A stretch of 64,000 bases of DNA from Porphyra umbilicalis (taxonomy: Eukaryota; Rhodophyta; Bangiophyceae; Bangiales; Bangiaceae). Of this stretch, positions 54,901-63,719 are shown in pieces. Location: positions 221,157-285,156 of the forward strand of contig KV918829.1 in NCBI GenBank assembly GCA_002049455.2, written 5' to 3'. Both the position numbers and the translations under genes were made by a program. Position 1 is the first letter of the stretch, and each line of letters begins with the position of its first letter. The notes under the pieces are model-generated. The model made no database searches, had not been told where the DNA came from, and was given only the letters and a program-made list of their open reading frames with translations.

Positions 54901-57359
54901 ACCTATACGACAATGTTGCTCGCCACGCGGCGGCGAGCCGGGGCGTAGCTGCCCTGATGTCGCTGCTGAGCAGCGAATGGCACGACACGCGAGTGCGGAC
55001 CTGCTCGCCGCTAGCGTATCAAGGGGATGTAGAGGTGGTGTTGGCGTCGCTGGTGGGGGTGGTCAACGACGCTAATCACGTGGTGCAACGCACCCCCGCG
55101 CTCCTGTGTGGTGTTCTGCACGGGGTCTCCGTGGCCTACAGCGATCGGATTGCGGGGAGCCGACGCGCCAACATTGAGGCGGCCATCAACCACCTGCAGC
55201 GTGCACTCAAGCTCGTGACACGTGCCGATTCACCCTGTCGGTGGGCGCAGCTTCAGCACTCTTTGGGCAACGCGTACAACAACCGCGTGCGCGGGGACCG
55301 GGGGGACAACGTCGAGGTGGCCATTGAGTGCTACCGGGCGGCGCTGGAGGTGTGGACGCGGGAGGCGGCGCCGCTGGAATGGGCGATGACGCAAAGCAGC
55401 CTGGGCAACGCGTACAACAACCGCGTGCGGGGGGACCGGGGGGACAACTTGGAGGCGGCCATTGGGTGCTATCAGGCGGCGCTGGAGGTGCGGACGCGGG
55501 AGGCGGCGCCGCTGGAATGGGCGATGACGCAAAGCAACCTGGGCAACGCGTACAACAACCGCGTTCGCGGGGACCGGGGGGACAACTTGGAGGCGGCCAT
55601 TGGGTGCTACCAGGCGGCGCTGGAGGTGTGGACGCGGAAGACGGCGCCGCTGATGTGGGCAATGGCGCAATCCAACCTGGGCGTCGCGTACAACGACCGC
55701 GTGCGCGGGGACCGGGGGGACAACTTGGAGGCGGCCATTGCGTGCTGCCAGGCGGCGCTGGAGGTGCGGACGCGGGAGGCGGCGCCGCTGGAATGGGCGA
55801 TGACGCAAAGCAACCTGGGCAACGCGTACACCGACCGCGTGCGCGGAGACCGGGGGGCCAACTTGGAGGTGGCCATTGGGTGCTATCAGGCGGCGCTGGA
55901 GGTGCAGACGCGGGAGGCGGCGCCGCTGGACTGGGCGACGACGCGATCCAACCTGGGCGCCGCGTACACCGACCGCGTGCGCGGAGACCGGGGGGCCAAC
56001 GTGGAGGTGGCCATTGAGTGCTACCAGGCGGCGCTGGAGGTGTGGACGCGGAAGACGGCGCCGCTGATGTGGGCAATCGCGCAATCCAACCTGGGCGCCG
56101 CGTACAACGACCGCGGGCGCGGGGACCGGGGGGACAGCTTGGAGGCGGCCATTGGGTGCCACCAGGCGGCGCTGGAGGTGTGGACGCGGGAGACGGCGCC
56201 GCTGATGTGGGCAATCGCGCAATCCAACCTGGTCGCCGCGTACAACGACCGCGTGCGCGGGTACCGCGGGGACAACTTGGAGGCGGCCATTGCGTGCTGC
56301 CAGGCGGCGCTGGAGGTGCGGACGTGGGAGGCGGCGCCGCTGGACTGGGCGACGACGCAATCCAACCTAGGCGAAGCGTACAACGAACGCGTGCTCGGGG
56401 ACCGGGGGGAGAACTTGGAGGCTGCCATTGGGTGCCACCAGGCGGCGCTTGAGGTGTGGACGCGGGAGACGGCGCCGCTGATGTGGGCAATGGCGCAATC
56501 CAACCTGGGCGCCGCGTACAACAACCGCGTGCGCGAGGACCGGGGGGACAACTTGGAGGCGGCCATTGCGTGCTGCCAGGAGGCGCTGGAGGTGCGGACG
56601 CGGGAGGCGGCGCCGCTGGACTGGGCGACGACGCGATCCAACCTGGGCAACTCGTACAAGAACCGCGTTCGCGGAGACCGGAGGGAGAACTTGGAGGCTG
56701 CCATTGGGTGCCACCAGGCGGCGCTGGATGTGCGGACGCGGGAGGCGGCGCCGCTGGACTGGGCAATGGCGCACAATAACCTGGGCGAAGCGCACCACGA
56801 CCGCGTGCTTGGGGACCGGGGGGACAACTTGGAGGCGGCCATTGGGTGCTACCAGGCGGCGCTGGAGGTGTGGACGCGGAAGACGGCGCCGCTGGACTGG
56901 GCGATGGCTCAAAGGAACCTGGGCAACGCGTACGTCATCCGCATGCGCGGGGACCTGGGGGACAACATCGAGGCGGCCATTGGGTGCTACCAGGCAGCGC
57001 TGGAGGTGCAGACGCGGGAGACGGCGCCGCTGCAGTGGGCGAGGACGCAAAACCACCTGGGGCTAGCGTACGTCGACCGCGTGCGCGGGGGCCGGGGGGA
57101 AAACCGGGGGGGAAGCGTGGAGGCGGCGATCGGGTACTACCAGGCGGCGCTGGAGGTGCGGACGCGGCAGGCGGCACCACAGGACTGGGCAGATACCCAT
57201 TTGAACCTGGCGTTTGCGTTTCGTCAAGCCGAGCGGCGGACAGAGGCGCTGGCGGCCCTGCGTGCCGTGCAGCACTTCGGGTCGCAGTGGGCGAGGTGGG
57301 ACGAGAAGGAGGCCGAGCTGCCACGCACCCTGGATGAGCTGGAGCGCATAGTTGAGTGA
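51987..57359 (+). CDS. NB-ARC-TPR protein, NLR/STAND-type receptor-like ATPase
   Basis: One uninterrupted frame of 1790 residues starts at an ATG at 51987. Residues 1-140 are Gly/Ser/Ala-rich. A globular unknown domain follows (143-290: YPLVTFTVRYCYSN), then a helical region (300-560). The NB-ARC ATPase has the P-loop AIGGSGKTT (580-588), Walker B KWLVIVDDVV (666-675), the LFTTR motif (696-700), a GLPL-like HALSLSILGAV near 760 and, in place of MHD, VVVHPVVESYA near 915. The C-terminal 650 residues are TPRs: one diverged unit (DNA 55122-55259), 14 near-identical units and a decayed last one. STAND ATPases of this plan sense a ligand through the repeats and oligomerise after nucleotide exchange; here that role is inferred. 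No Toll, CARD, peptidase or CHAT effector is recognisable, so the N-terminal domain may be a new effector. The TPR consensus resembles bacterial, notably cyanobacterial, TPR proteins. Confidence 0.9.
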   Translation: MVWRWLACLGGRHRRQQDGEQQGSSLPVGSSSGDPQATAPVGGGSGSGSLAAVVAGVSAPLPSVAAEAAATGTPLPVAGVAGGSGTVPVVATGSGPCSSDGAGRGLAEESAARGNSAVRSGGGGSAGTGGGGGAVGAGGGGGYPLVTFTVRYCYSNTREARTGSSVRAGLGRHLYIVWGFKPGRGSPTVDAFRAENPTCVRLVRGSSDLRAAVQASAAESLAAAAPLSAAAAAAIARAPHPDRLLLVRGKEGSSDTGGEDLSSITLLLEAPTAALCAAWAAAGSSLVSQWEPLLRSSLSRGDEAAAVKAMLDWTAATGAPAANDKPGAASVVAGPSNRRRLLEAANWLNVASPTAVATASVLRKGADTVDAVTGVPAVGPAVRLALLAVQAGALAVRTDEHGDLRVEAAKKCGEVVRRLLERTLHTMRLAETEFGSVHVEQLCGLLDRAEAVMEEVEGTVFSSGWRAALQGDSMRRWGGEVDTLHTEVLSVCAVGAIGVGVDELKVEMSSIWRSMDAARALPADDPELDAHDLGWRAITTVPGYVSGVDSPERAEYSIVQELLQYKAGGSDKAPRVGVCAIGGSGKTTACAGVAASAPVREHFSVVWIHMGDTVSPQMIEDAVVALTLRFCGRDTARRLLRLPTDADVVGTAARYMQSVGVPDAAKWLVIVDDVVYGKHDWLLRLLQVVPTATPVLFTTRAEPVVALVSGAQLVAFDALPARDAKALLAKALRRPVNGGEPPFSSTEEEAWVDSVLDMTGRHALSLSILGAVIAAKRGAWHPVLQAMKEQLKHLDYSLPPGGLDSPRSVRATLATSLALLPDESCRAAFAAVGVLPTSVLVGVPVLARLWRPQLEVAGALGQCRADDDRGRGISGGGRGYAVAASDADELVDVLVGAGLIRCESDADRGLVTGVVVHPVVESYARSMLGDACPSTHRRLLMDEYLAGVDGGRLDFFGWSSCPFWELRHDDGYLYDNVARHAAASRGVAALMSLLSSEWHDTRVRTCSPLAYQGDVEVVLASLVGVVNDANHVVQRTPALLCGVLHGVSVAYSDRIAGSRRANIEAAINHLQRALKLVTRADSPCRWAQLQHSLGNAYNNRVRGDRGDNVEVAIECYRAALEVWTREAAPLEWAMTQSSLGNAYNNRVRGDRGDNLEAAIGCYQAALEVRTREAAPLEWAMTQSNLGNAYNNRVRGDRGDNLEAAIGCYQAALEVWTRKTAPLMWAMAQSNLGVAYNDRVRGDRGDNLEAAIACCQAALEVRTREAAPLEWAMTQSNLGNAYTDRVRGDRGANLEVAIGCYQAALEVQTREAAPLDWATTRSNLGAAYTDRVRGDRGANVEVAIECYQAALEVWTRKTAPLMWAIAQSNLGAAYNDRGRGDRGDSLEAAIGCHQAALEVWTRETAPLMWAIAQSNLVAAYNDRVRGYRGDNLEAAIACCQAALEVRTWEAAPLDWATTQSNLGEAYNERVLGDRGENLEAAIGCHQAALEVWTRETAPLMWAMAQSNLGAAYNNRVREDRGDNLEAAIACCQEALEVRTREAAPLDWATTRSNLGNSYKNRVRGDRRENLEAAIGCHQAALDVRTREAAPLDWAMAHNNLGEAHHDRVLGDRGDNLEAAIGCYQAALEVWTRKTAPLDWAMAQRNLGNAYVIRMRGDLGDNIEAAIGCYQAALEVQTRETAPLQWARTQNHLGLAYVDRVRGGRGENRGGSVEAAIGYYQAALEVRTRQAAPQDWADTHLNLAFAFRQAERRTEALAALRAVQHFGSQWARWDEKEAELPRTLDELERIVE
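55122..57203 (+). repeat. Tandem array of 138-bp (46-aa) TPR units
   Basis: From 55260, thirteen units follow at exactly 138 bp with no indel, then a fourteenth with a 12-bp insertion (57054-57203). A diverged unit precedes them (55122-55259). Consensus pieces are NLGNAYNNRVRGDRGDNLEA and AIGCYQAALEVWTRE, closing APLxWAMAQS. Differences concentrate at a few positions (for example N/T/K after AY, W/R/Q before TR, E/D/M after APL), as if the pocket-facing residues vary while the scaffold is kept. Confidence 0.95.
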
Positions 57360-58117
57360 TGTGGTGGAGCTGCCGGCGGCACCCGCCGCCGCGCCATGGA
57401 CGGACGGATTGGCGGCGGTCCCCGCTCGTCCCGATTGCTTGCGTGGTCCTTTCTTGGCGCAGCACCACGGCTTGATTTTGTCTCCCGCTTGCGTTTCTTT
57501 CTGTGCTATTACCCCATTAATGGCGGCCGGCCTGCCGCTTGGCGCACGGCCACCACGCGGGCCACTTGACCGGCACCCCCCTCGCCCCCCACCTGCTCGC
57601 GCGCCGCTTTTGGCAGAGCCGATGCCCCCACCAGCTCCCTGTTCCCCACCGCCCCCCCCCTTCTGGTAGGGTGTGCCGGCCAAAGCCCCCCCCCGCCCCC
57701 CCCCTCCCCCCCAGCCGTGATATGGTCGGCACGCCCCAACGCGTGGCCGCACTCGCAGCCCGCCGACGCACCCTCCTTCCACCTCCGTGGAGGCGGAAGC
57801 GCTGCCCGCCGCGCCGCGACGCGCCGCCGGCGGCCCGCCGCAGCGTCCACCACCGCCGACTCTTGCCCACCGTCGGGGGAGGGTGCGGCACACCGGGGGA
57901 GGGGCAAGGTGGCGGGGGCGCCACCCGCCGACACACGTGTGGTCGCGGCGGCGAGGGGCTCCCCGACCCCCCCCCCCCCCCGCCCACCGCCACGACCGTC
58001 GCCGGCCGGTCGTGGAACCCCGGTGGGTTCTTGTGGGGACGGGCGCAGCAGCCATCCGCCAGGGCGTCTGGCTGCCCCCGACGGTGGTGATGGACCACCG
58101 CTCCTCCGGGGCAACGA
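57360..58117. other. Downstream flank of the NB-ARC gene
   Basis: This is GC-rich, with long C runs near 57650-57710 and 57967-57981. Overlapping frames on both strands reflect composition; no domain is recognised. Confidence 0.4.
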
Positions 58118-58125
58118 CGGCGGGG

Positions 58126-58145
58126 TAGGGTTGTGCAACACGCCC
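58126..58145 (+). repeat. Left terminal inverted repeat of the hAT element
   Basis: Twenty bases match the reverse complement of 58982-59001 exactly. Confidence 0.92.
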
Positions 58146-58981
58146 AAGGCGTGTTTACGGACACGCCCAGGGCGTGTTTTATCGCGTGTTTAGGGCGTGT
58201 CACGCCAGCACGCCTGCCGAAACATGGGGCGTGTTTTAGGCCCGTTTAATTACAGGTTCCTGCGCACTTATTAGGCTGGTTGCAGTGAGGTGGTCGTGTA
58301 AAGATTGCAACCGACTCGACCCCCACCGATTGACCGACATGACCAAGGTGGTGCTGCAAATGCGAGCTGCGCTGGCCAAAGATGCGGCGCCGCGCCAGAC
58401 GGTGTCACCGGGCTCCCGCATGGGCGATTTTGGTCAAGATGCCGGCGGAATGGTGCACCCCGATGATGACTACGAGGACGAGTGGAGCCCCCCCCCCGCT
58501 GCCGACAACGAGAACGAGCTGACGCGGGTGCGGTCGCAGGCCTGGCATCCGACGCCAGAAGCATACCGCAAGAGTCGGACGAGGTGTCCCAGGCAAGCCG
58601 CGAGCGGGGAGAGGCGACAGCGAACGACGAAGCGTCGGAAGTCAACGGCGCCAGCCAGCCGCCTCGCCTCCGAGAGTCTGATATTGTGAGCATTCGCGAG
58701 GCTTACGTGGCGCGAAGCGTCGGCACGGAGGGTGTCGCTGCTGCGGTGGGTGGGGCGTCGAGCGCGGCAGGCAGCGGCCGCGGTCCTCGTCAGACCAACA
58801 GGATGTGTTGGACACGACGTGGTAAGATTGTGTATCGTATGGAGCGGTTTAGGCAGAGCATTGGTAGGTGCTACTTGGAGTTTTTATGGGTGTTACTTTA
58901 GGGCGTGTTGGGCGTGTTTAGTGTTTAAGGGCGTGTTTAGGGCGTGTCTTAACGTGTCACGACCGCACGCCCTTCAAAAAG

Positions 58982-59001
58982 GGGCGTGTTGCACAACCCT
59001 A
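58982..59001 (-). repeat. Right terminal inverted repeat of the hAT element
   Basis: This ends GTTGCACAACCCTA and is followed by the second copy of the CGGCGGGG target octamer. Confidence 0.92.
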
Positions 59002-59009
59002 CGGCGGGG

Positions 59010-60780
59010 CAGTGCGGCCACCCCCCCCCCACGTCGACACCGCCACCGCGGCACGGGGAAGATCCGCCGCATCCCACGCACCGTGCAGCGCGGCGACAGT
59101 GTGACGGCGGGGGGAGGGGGGAGGAGCGTGCAAGCAGCAACAATGGAGGGGGTGCGGGGAGGTTGGCAGCCGCCCACCCACGGGCGCACAGCTCGTCCTC
59201 GACACGTCCAGGCGAGCCAAACGTATGAGACGGAAGGGGAAGAGCGGGGCGTAGGGGGAGGGAGGGAGCGCCCCCACGGGGACCGCCACCGCCGCGTGCC
59301 GCACGCCGCCTCGGCGCTCCCCCCCGCGCGCCCGCGGGGTACCGACGCCCCGCCCGCCGTCCCGGCGGGCGGCGCCCCCACCCGCGCCCGCCCGCCCCAC
59401 CGTCCCCCCCCACGGCGATAGGCGCACGCAGGCGGGCCCGCACGCAGCGGCTGACGAGGTGGTCGACCCGCCACGCCCGCCGGCCGGTGCGGTCGGGCGG
59501 TGGGGTGGAGGGGGGAGGGCGCCGAGAGGCGGGGGGGGGGGGGGAAGCGGGCGGGACGACCCCACCGCCCGCACCGCGCGGCGTGATCAATCCCCGTCGG
59601 GGACCCGGCGGCGGTGACGCCACCGGCGGCCGGCGGGCGGCCGGGGCGCTGCGTGCACCCCCCCCCCCCCCCCCCCCGACGCCCGCCCCGCGGGGCGGTC
59701 GCGCCGTGCGGCCGGCGGGGCGGTCCCCCGCGGCGCGTGCCCGGCCGCGCGCGCAGCGGGCACGGCCGCGGGCCGCGCCGCCGCGGCGGGTGGCGGGCGG
59801 CGGGCGGCCCCATTGCCGGCCGCCGCCCCCCGCTGCCGGCCGCCGCCCCCGCTGCCGGCCGCCGCTCCTGCCGCTCGCCGCCGCCCCCACTGCCGCCCGC
59901 CGACGCGGCTGCCGGCCACCGCCCCCACCACCGGCCACTTGCTCCAACCGCTCGCCGCCGCCCCCACGGCCGCCCGTCACCCCTACCGCCCGCTGCCGCC
60001 CCTGCGGCCGCCTACCGCGCCTGCTGCCGCCCGCCGCCCACGCAGCCCGCCGCCGCCCCTGCTGCCGGCTCCCGCACCTGTGGCCGCCCGCCGCTCGCGC
60101 GGCCGGCCGTCGCCTCTGCCGCCGCACGTCGCCCCCGCTGCCGCCCGCCGCCCCCGCTGTCGCCCGCCGCCCCTGCTGTTGCCCGCCGCCCCTGCCGCCC
60201 GCCGCCGCCCCCGCTGCTGGGCACCGCCCCCACCACCGGCCTCCGCTGCTGCCGCTGGCCACCGACCCCGCTGCCGGCCACGTCTGGCTGCCGCTCCCGC
60301 TTCCGGCCGCCACCCCAGCCGTTTGCTGCGGCCCCCTGCCAGTGCCTCCCCTCCCCACCCCATCCGCAACAGTGTAGGTAGAGGCGTCGGCGGCAAATGG
60401 CGAGTGCGGTGGTCGGCAGCAGCAGCAGTCGCTGGCAGCGGCGGCGGCTGCCGGCGGCGGCGGCAGCTGCCGGCCGCGGCGGCAGTGGCAAGCAGCGGCG
60501 GCTGCGGACGGCGGCGGCGGCGGCGGCCGGCGGCTGCGGACGGCGGCGGCAGCGGCGGCCGGCGACGGTGGCGGCCAGCAGCGCCGGTGCAGCAAACAGA
60601 GAGGGTGCGGCCAGAAGCGGTGGAGGCGGCCGGCGGCGGCAGCGGCAGCCAGCGGCGGGGTTGGCGTCCCGGAGCGGGGGGTGGGCGCTAGCGACACGGG
60701 AGGCGGTCGGCAGCTGGGGCGGCGGCGGCCGGTAGGGGCAGCGATCGGCAGTGGGGGCGGCGAGCGGCAGCGGGGGGTAC
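59010..60780. other. CG-rich low-complexity DNA with degenerate tandem repeats
   Basis: From about 59780 to 60370 irregular CCGCCGCCCCCGCTGCCGGC units repeat. From 60410 to 60770 CGGCGGCGGC units run on the plus strand. The minus frame 58949-60697 is open for 582 codons purely through composition. No gene is called. Confidence 0.6.
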
Positions 60781-60882
60781 AGTCAATATCCGCTTATGTA
60801 TCACCCTGGCCAGCCATGCAGGAAAAGGTGGGCTACAAACGTCCGCGCCGCCACCAGAAATAACTTCTCTCCTGCTCCACAG

Positions 60883-61114
60883 TGGCAGGAGAGCCGATTC
60901 TGGACATATTGCTCTCTTCCCAAATTTGGCCGATGCCGTCGATGTCAAGAGGGGTGATCAACTGTGCGAAACAGGTTCTCAGCAATCATTCAGCCGGATA
61001 AAGTCGTTGGACCAATGGTCAGTTGACCAAGAGCCTGTCTTGACTTCGACCACATCCGCCAAAATTGGGAAGGCAGCAATACTGCGGGCGCCTTCGCGAA
61101 GATACCCTCCTGGC
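60883..61114. repeat. Foldback element (imperfect inverted repeat)
   Basis: The core arms are 60919-60964 (CCCAAATTTGGCCGATG) and 61020-61068 (ending CGCCAAAATTGGG). Weaker pairing extends outward to GGCAGGAGAG (60884) and CCTCCTGGCC (ending 61114). The arms are about 75-80% complementary. No target duplication was identified. Confidence 0.6.
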
Positions 61115-61439
61115 CTCAATTTTCTAAACAAAAGGAAGTGAGTGTGTCCAGGTAATTCAAAACAATGTCCAGCCAACGGCACAACGTGCGAGTGGCCTCT
61201 GTGTTTCTTTCTCTACTGTGGCTTGGCTCTTTTCGTCGCCTTTGCCCCGTGAACGACGTCCTAAGCGTCCATCACGGCGGAACAATGCTCGTCGTCACTC
61301 GGGTGGCCACCCCCAGCCCCCCTCCGAGGCAATCAGACTGCCGGAGGACGCGCTGCGGGCGTGTACATCGGCCGCCCCCACCCCACTTAAAATCGGCGGC
61401 TCACCGACGGCAGCGTCGCCCGTGGCGGCCGCCGCCACG

Positions 61440-61577
<138 letters not shown>

Positions 61578-61579
61578 CA

Positions 61580-62637
61580 CCGATGCGTCCCCGAGTTGCG
61601 CTACGCTGCGGGGCGGCGAGGGTGGCGAGTGCGTGCGCGGCGGCGCGGGTGGGGGTGGTGGTGTGCGGCGGCTGCAAGGGGTTGCGGCGGCCACCACGCC
61701 AGCGACGCGCGGCAGCGCCGTGCGGCGGCGACGCGACGGTTAGCGGAGGCGGCGGCTGAGACGGCGACCGGCTGGACCGCCAGTTGGCGCGGCAGCGCGC
61801 GCACACGAGCGATCGGCGCGCCGCGACCGCGACGTCATCGTCGTGCCGCTGCTGTGGCACTGGGGAGCGGCAAACAGAGGCCACCCCGTCCTTGCCGCCA
61901 CCTCCGCGGCGCAGCCGCCGCGTCACCGCCGCCGCACTGCCGCCGACGCTACCGCCGCCGGACTGGCCGTCGCGACACCGCCCCGCGCCCTCGGCCCCCC
62001 CTTGACGGAGGGGGCGCTCCGCAGGTTGCCCAGTCCGCATCGGCAACAACCAGCGTACAGCCCAGTCCCCCCCCCCCCCCCTCCCCACGCGCTCCCACCA
62101 CCACCTTCGTCGTCATCAATCAGCTCACGAACTGTACCTTGGCAACCACCATGTCCACTACTGCCCCGCCCCCGCTCCCCCACCCAGCGCCCCACGCCTG
62201 CGACCATGAGACCCAGTCTGAAAGCCCTGGCAACTGCCCGCTCGACCGAGAGACTAAACTAGGCGGCTCCGCGTCAGAATCACTTTCGCGCTTGCCGCGA
62301 CCGCTCGGCCCGCACCGTTCAAATTCAAACGACCTCCCACGAACGACCCCCTCTCCAGCACCCCCACCTTACCCATGCACCAAGTATCCGAAACTTACGA
62401 CCCCAGACCCGCTCCACGACGGCGTAAACGCACCACCCCCCCTCACGGGTGTTTCCAACCGGAAACTGAGGCGACGACCACGTCCGCGCTCCGTGCCGGC
62501 GATGAAGATGAGCACAGCCTTCGCCACTTGGCACACAACCCGGTGGACGTCCACTGACACTTTCCCTCGCGTAAAAACGGAGCGCAGAGGTGACCTCCGT
62601 CCACAAGAGGCGAGAAAAGTGTCCCACGGGGGATTTA
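61580..62637. other. GC-rich DNA without recognised genes
   Basis: Long frames exist on both strands (plus 61218-62666, minus 61387-62088) but show only arginine- and proline-rich composition. Confidence 0.4.
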
Positions 62638-62661
62638 TAAGTACTCCCGCAACGTGCACTA
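62638..62661 (-). repeat. 24-bp motif, copy 3
   Basis: This is the same 24-mer as 17197-17220. On the minus strand it follows TTTTTCTTCTATG and contains TAG. A weak further likeness (a TCTTCATCGCC block about 150 bp downstream) is shared with the duplicated arms. Confidence 0.65.
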
Positions 62662-62856
62662 CATAGAAGAAAAACAAATTAGAAGGGGGTCCCCCGTTGT
62701 ATTCCGGGTATAGTACCCTTGACCTAAAGGCCAGCGAATTTGTTCTCCCAGTTATATGACAGGGTGTCATACAATCGGAGCGCATATGGATATTGACTGT
62801 ATATGCAGAATACCACCCCTCGTTCAAGGGCTCAAGGTTGCACATCCGGCAGGTCG

Positions 62857-63550
62857 TGTGACGGTCCGTCACATGGCCCCCACACTCCGGGATCCAGATT
62901 CCCCGGAAATATGCCCCACTAACGCATATTTCAAATTGTTCCGTTGGCGACCCACTTGTGATCATCTCGTGGCTCACCAACCACAACCGCAATCCCAATA
63001 CTTCCCTGGGATTCGTAACCCCCTCGAGCGGGCCCCTACTTAAGGGCCTAATTTTGTGTAAACCCAACTTGGATTATCGACTTATGTTACTTTGTGCCCC
63101 TGACTCCGGGGCGCCGCGAGGGTGTCACGTAGCACCCTTCCCCCCGCCTCTACTCAAGGCGGTATTCGAAGCTTCGGCCGTCCTCCGGGTTATGGGCCCA
63201 GTGGGCCCTGAGGAGAGGGCTTTCCGTGGGTCCTTTGAGGGTGTCTGAGGAGGGTTTTCCGAGGGTCCTTTGAGGGTGTCTGAGGAGGGTTTTCCGAGGG
63301 TCCGAGGGGAACGGATGGGATAAGAGGGTGAGGCGTGAGTGTCGCCTCGAGGCCTTGGACGCGGGCAAGTAAACTTCCGGTCACACAACTCGTGTTTGTC
63401 GCTCGGGGCGCCTTCCCCCGGTCGACGCCGTGCGTGTGTGCTCTTCGGGGTTTCCTTCCGGGGCGGGTATTCCCCGACAGGACTACCCGGAGACACGGTT
63501 TGGCTCGCCCTCCCCCCAACTGGGTGGGGTGGGCTGAGCGTGTTGTCACA
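62857..63550 (+). repeat. 5' LTR of the second chromovirus copy
   Basis: This LTR is 694 bp against 729 bp in the first copy. The difference is exactly one 35-bp unit fewer in the internal tandem repeat (about 63210-63300). Confidence 0.92.
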
Positions 63551-63552
63551 TT

Positions 63553-63569
63553 TGGTGGAGCAGCAGGGG
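63553..63569 (+). promoter_or_regulatory. Primer-binding site of the second chromovirus copy
   Basis: TGGTGGAGCAGCAGGGG lies two bases after the LTR, identical to the site at 22114. Confidence 0.6.
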
Positions 63570-63719
63570 AGGAAGGCAACTCAACCTTCCTCGGGGTGGT
63601 GGCGGTGCGCCAACCCGCCTCGGGGGGAACCTAGTTGGTCCTCCTCCCCTTGGTGCCTAGCGCTGCGGGCGTTGCCCCGCAACGCCAGGTTTGGCTGAGT
63701 CCGGCCGGGTCGATGGCCG

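Larger units (their letters stand above)
58126..59001. mobile_element. Non-autonomous hAT-type transposon with 8-bp target duplication
   Basis: The ends are 20-bp perfect inverted repeats starting TAGGGTTGTGCAAC (58126-58145 and 58982-59001). The octamer CGGCGGGG occurs on both sides (58118-58125 and 59002-59009). An 8-bp duplication and a TAGGG/CAGGG start with TGTGCAA are typical of hAT. Both subterminal regions are crowded with GGGCGTGT or its complement, likely transposase sites. The 876-bp body has no transposase. A frame at 58285-58689 (first ATG 58339) gives a basic, low-complexity peptide that may be a remnant. Confidence 0.92.

Noticed and set aside
55207-56766. 519-codon minus-strand Pro/Ala frame with regular repeats
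   Set aside because: It is the exact antisense of the TPR array; its periodicity is inherited from the real gene.
55260-57203. CRISPR-like regular repeat array
   Set aside because: The repeats are 138 bp, contiguous and coding; there are no spacers.
51987-57359. Bacterial contamination as the source of the NB-ARC-TPR gene
   Set aside because: The TPR flavour is bacterial-like, but the gene sits between algal-type repeats and transposons with the same GC bias, and no operon or ribosome-binding site is present.
58949-60697. 582-codon minus-strand frame
   Set aside because: It is alanine/glycine/arginine low complexity from CCG repeats, and it begins inside the hAT terminus.
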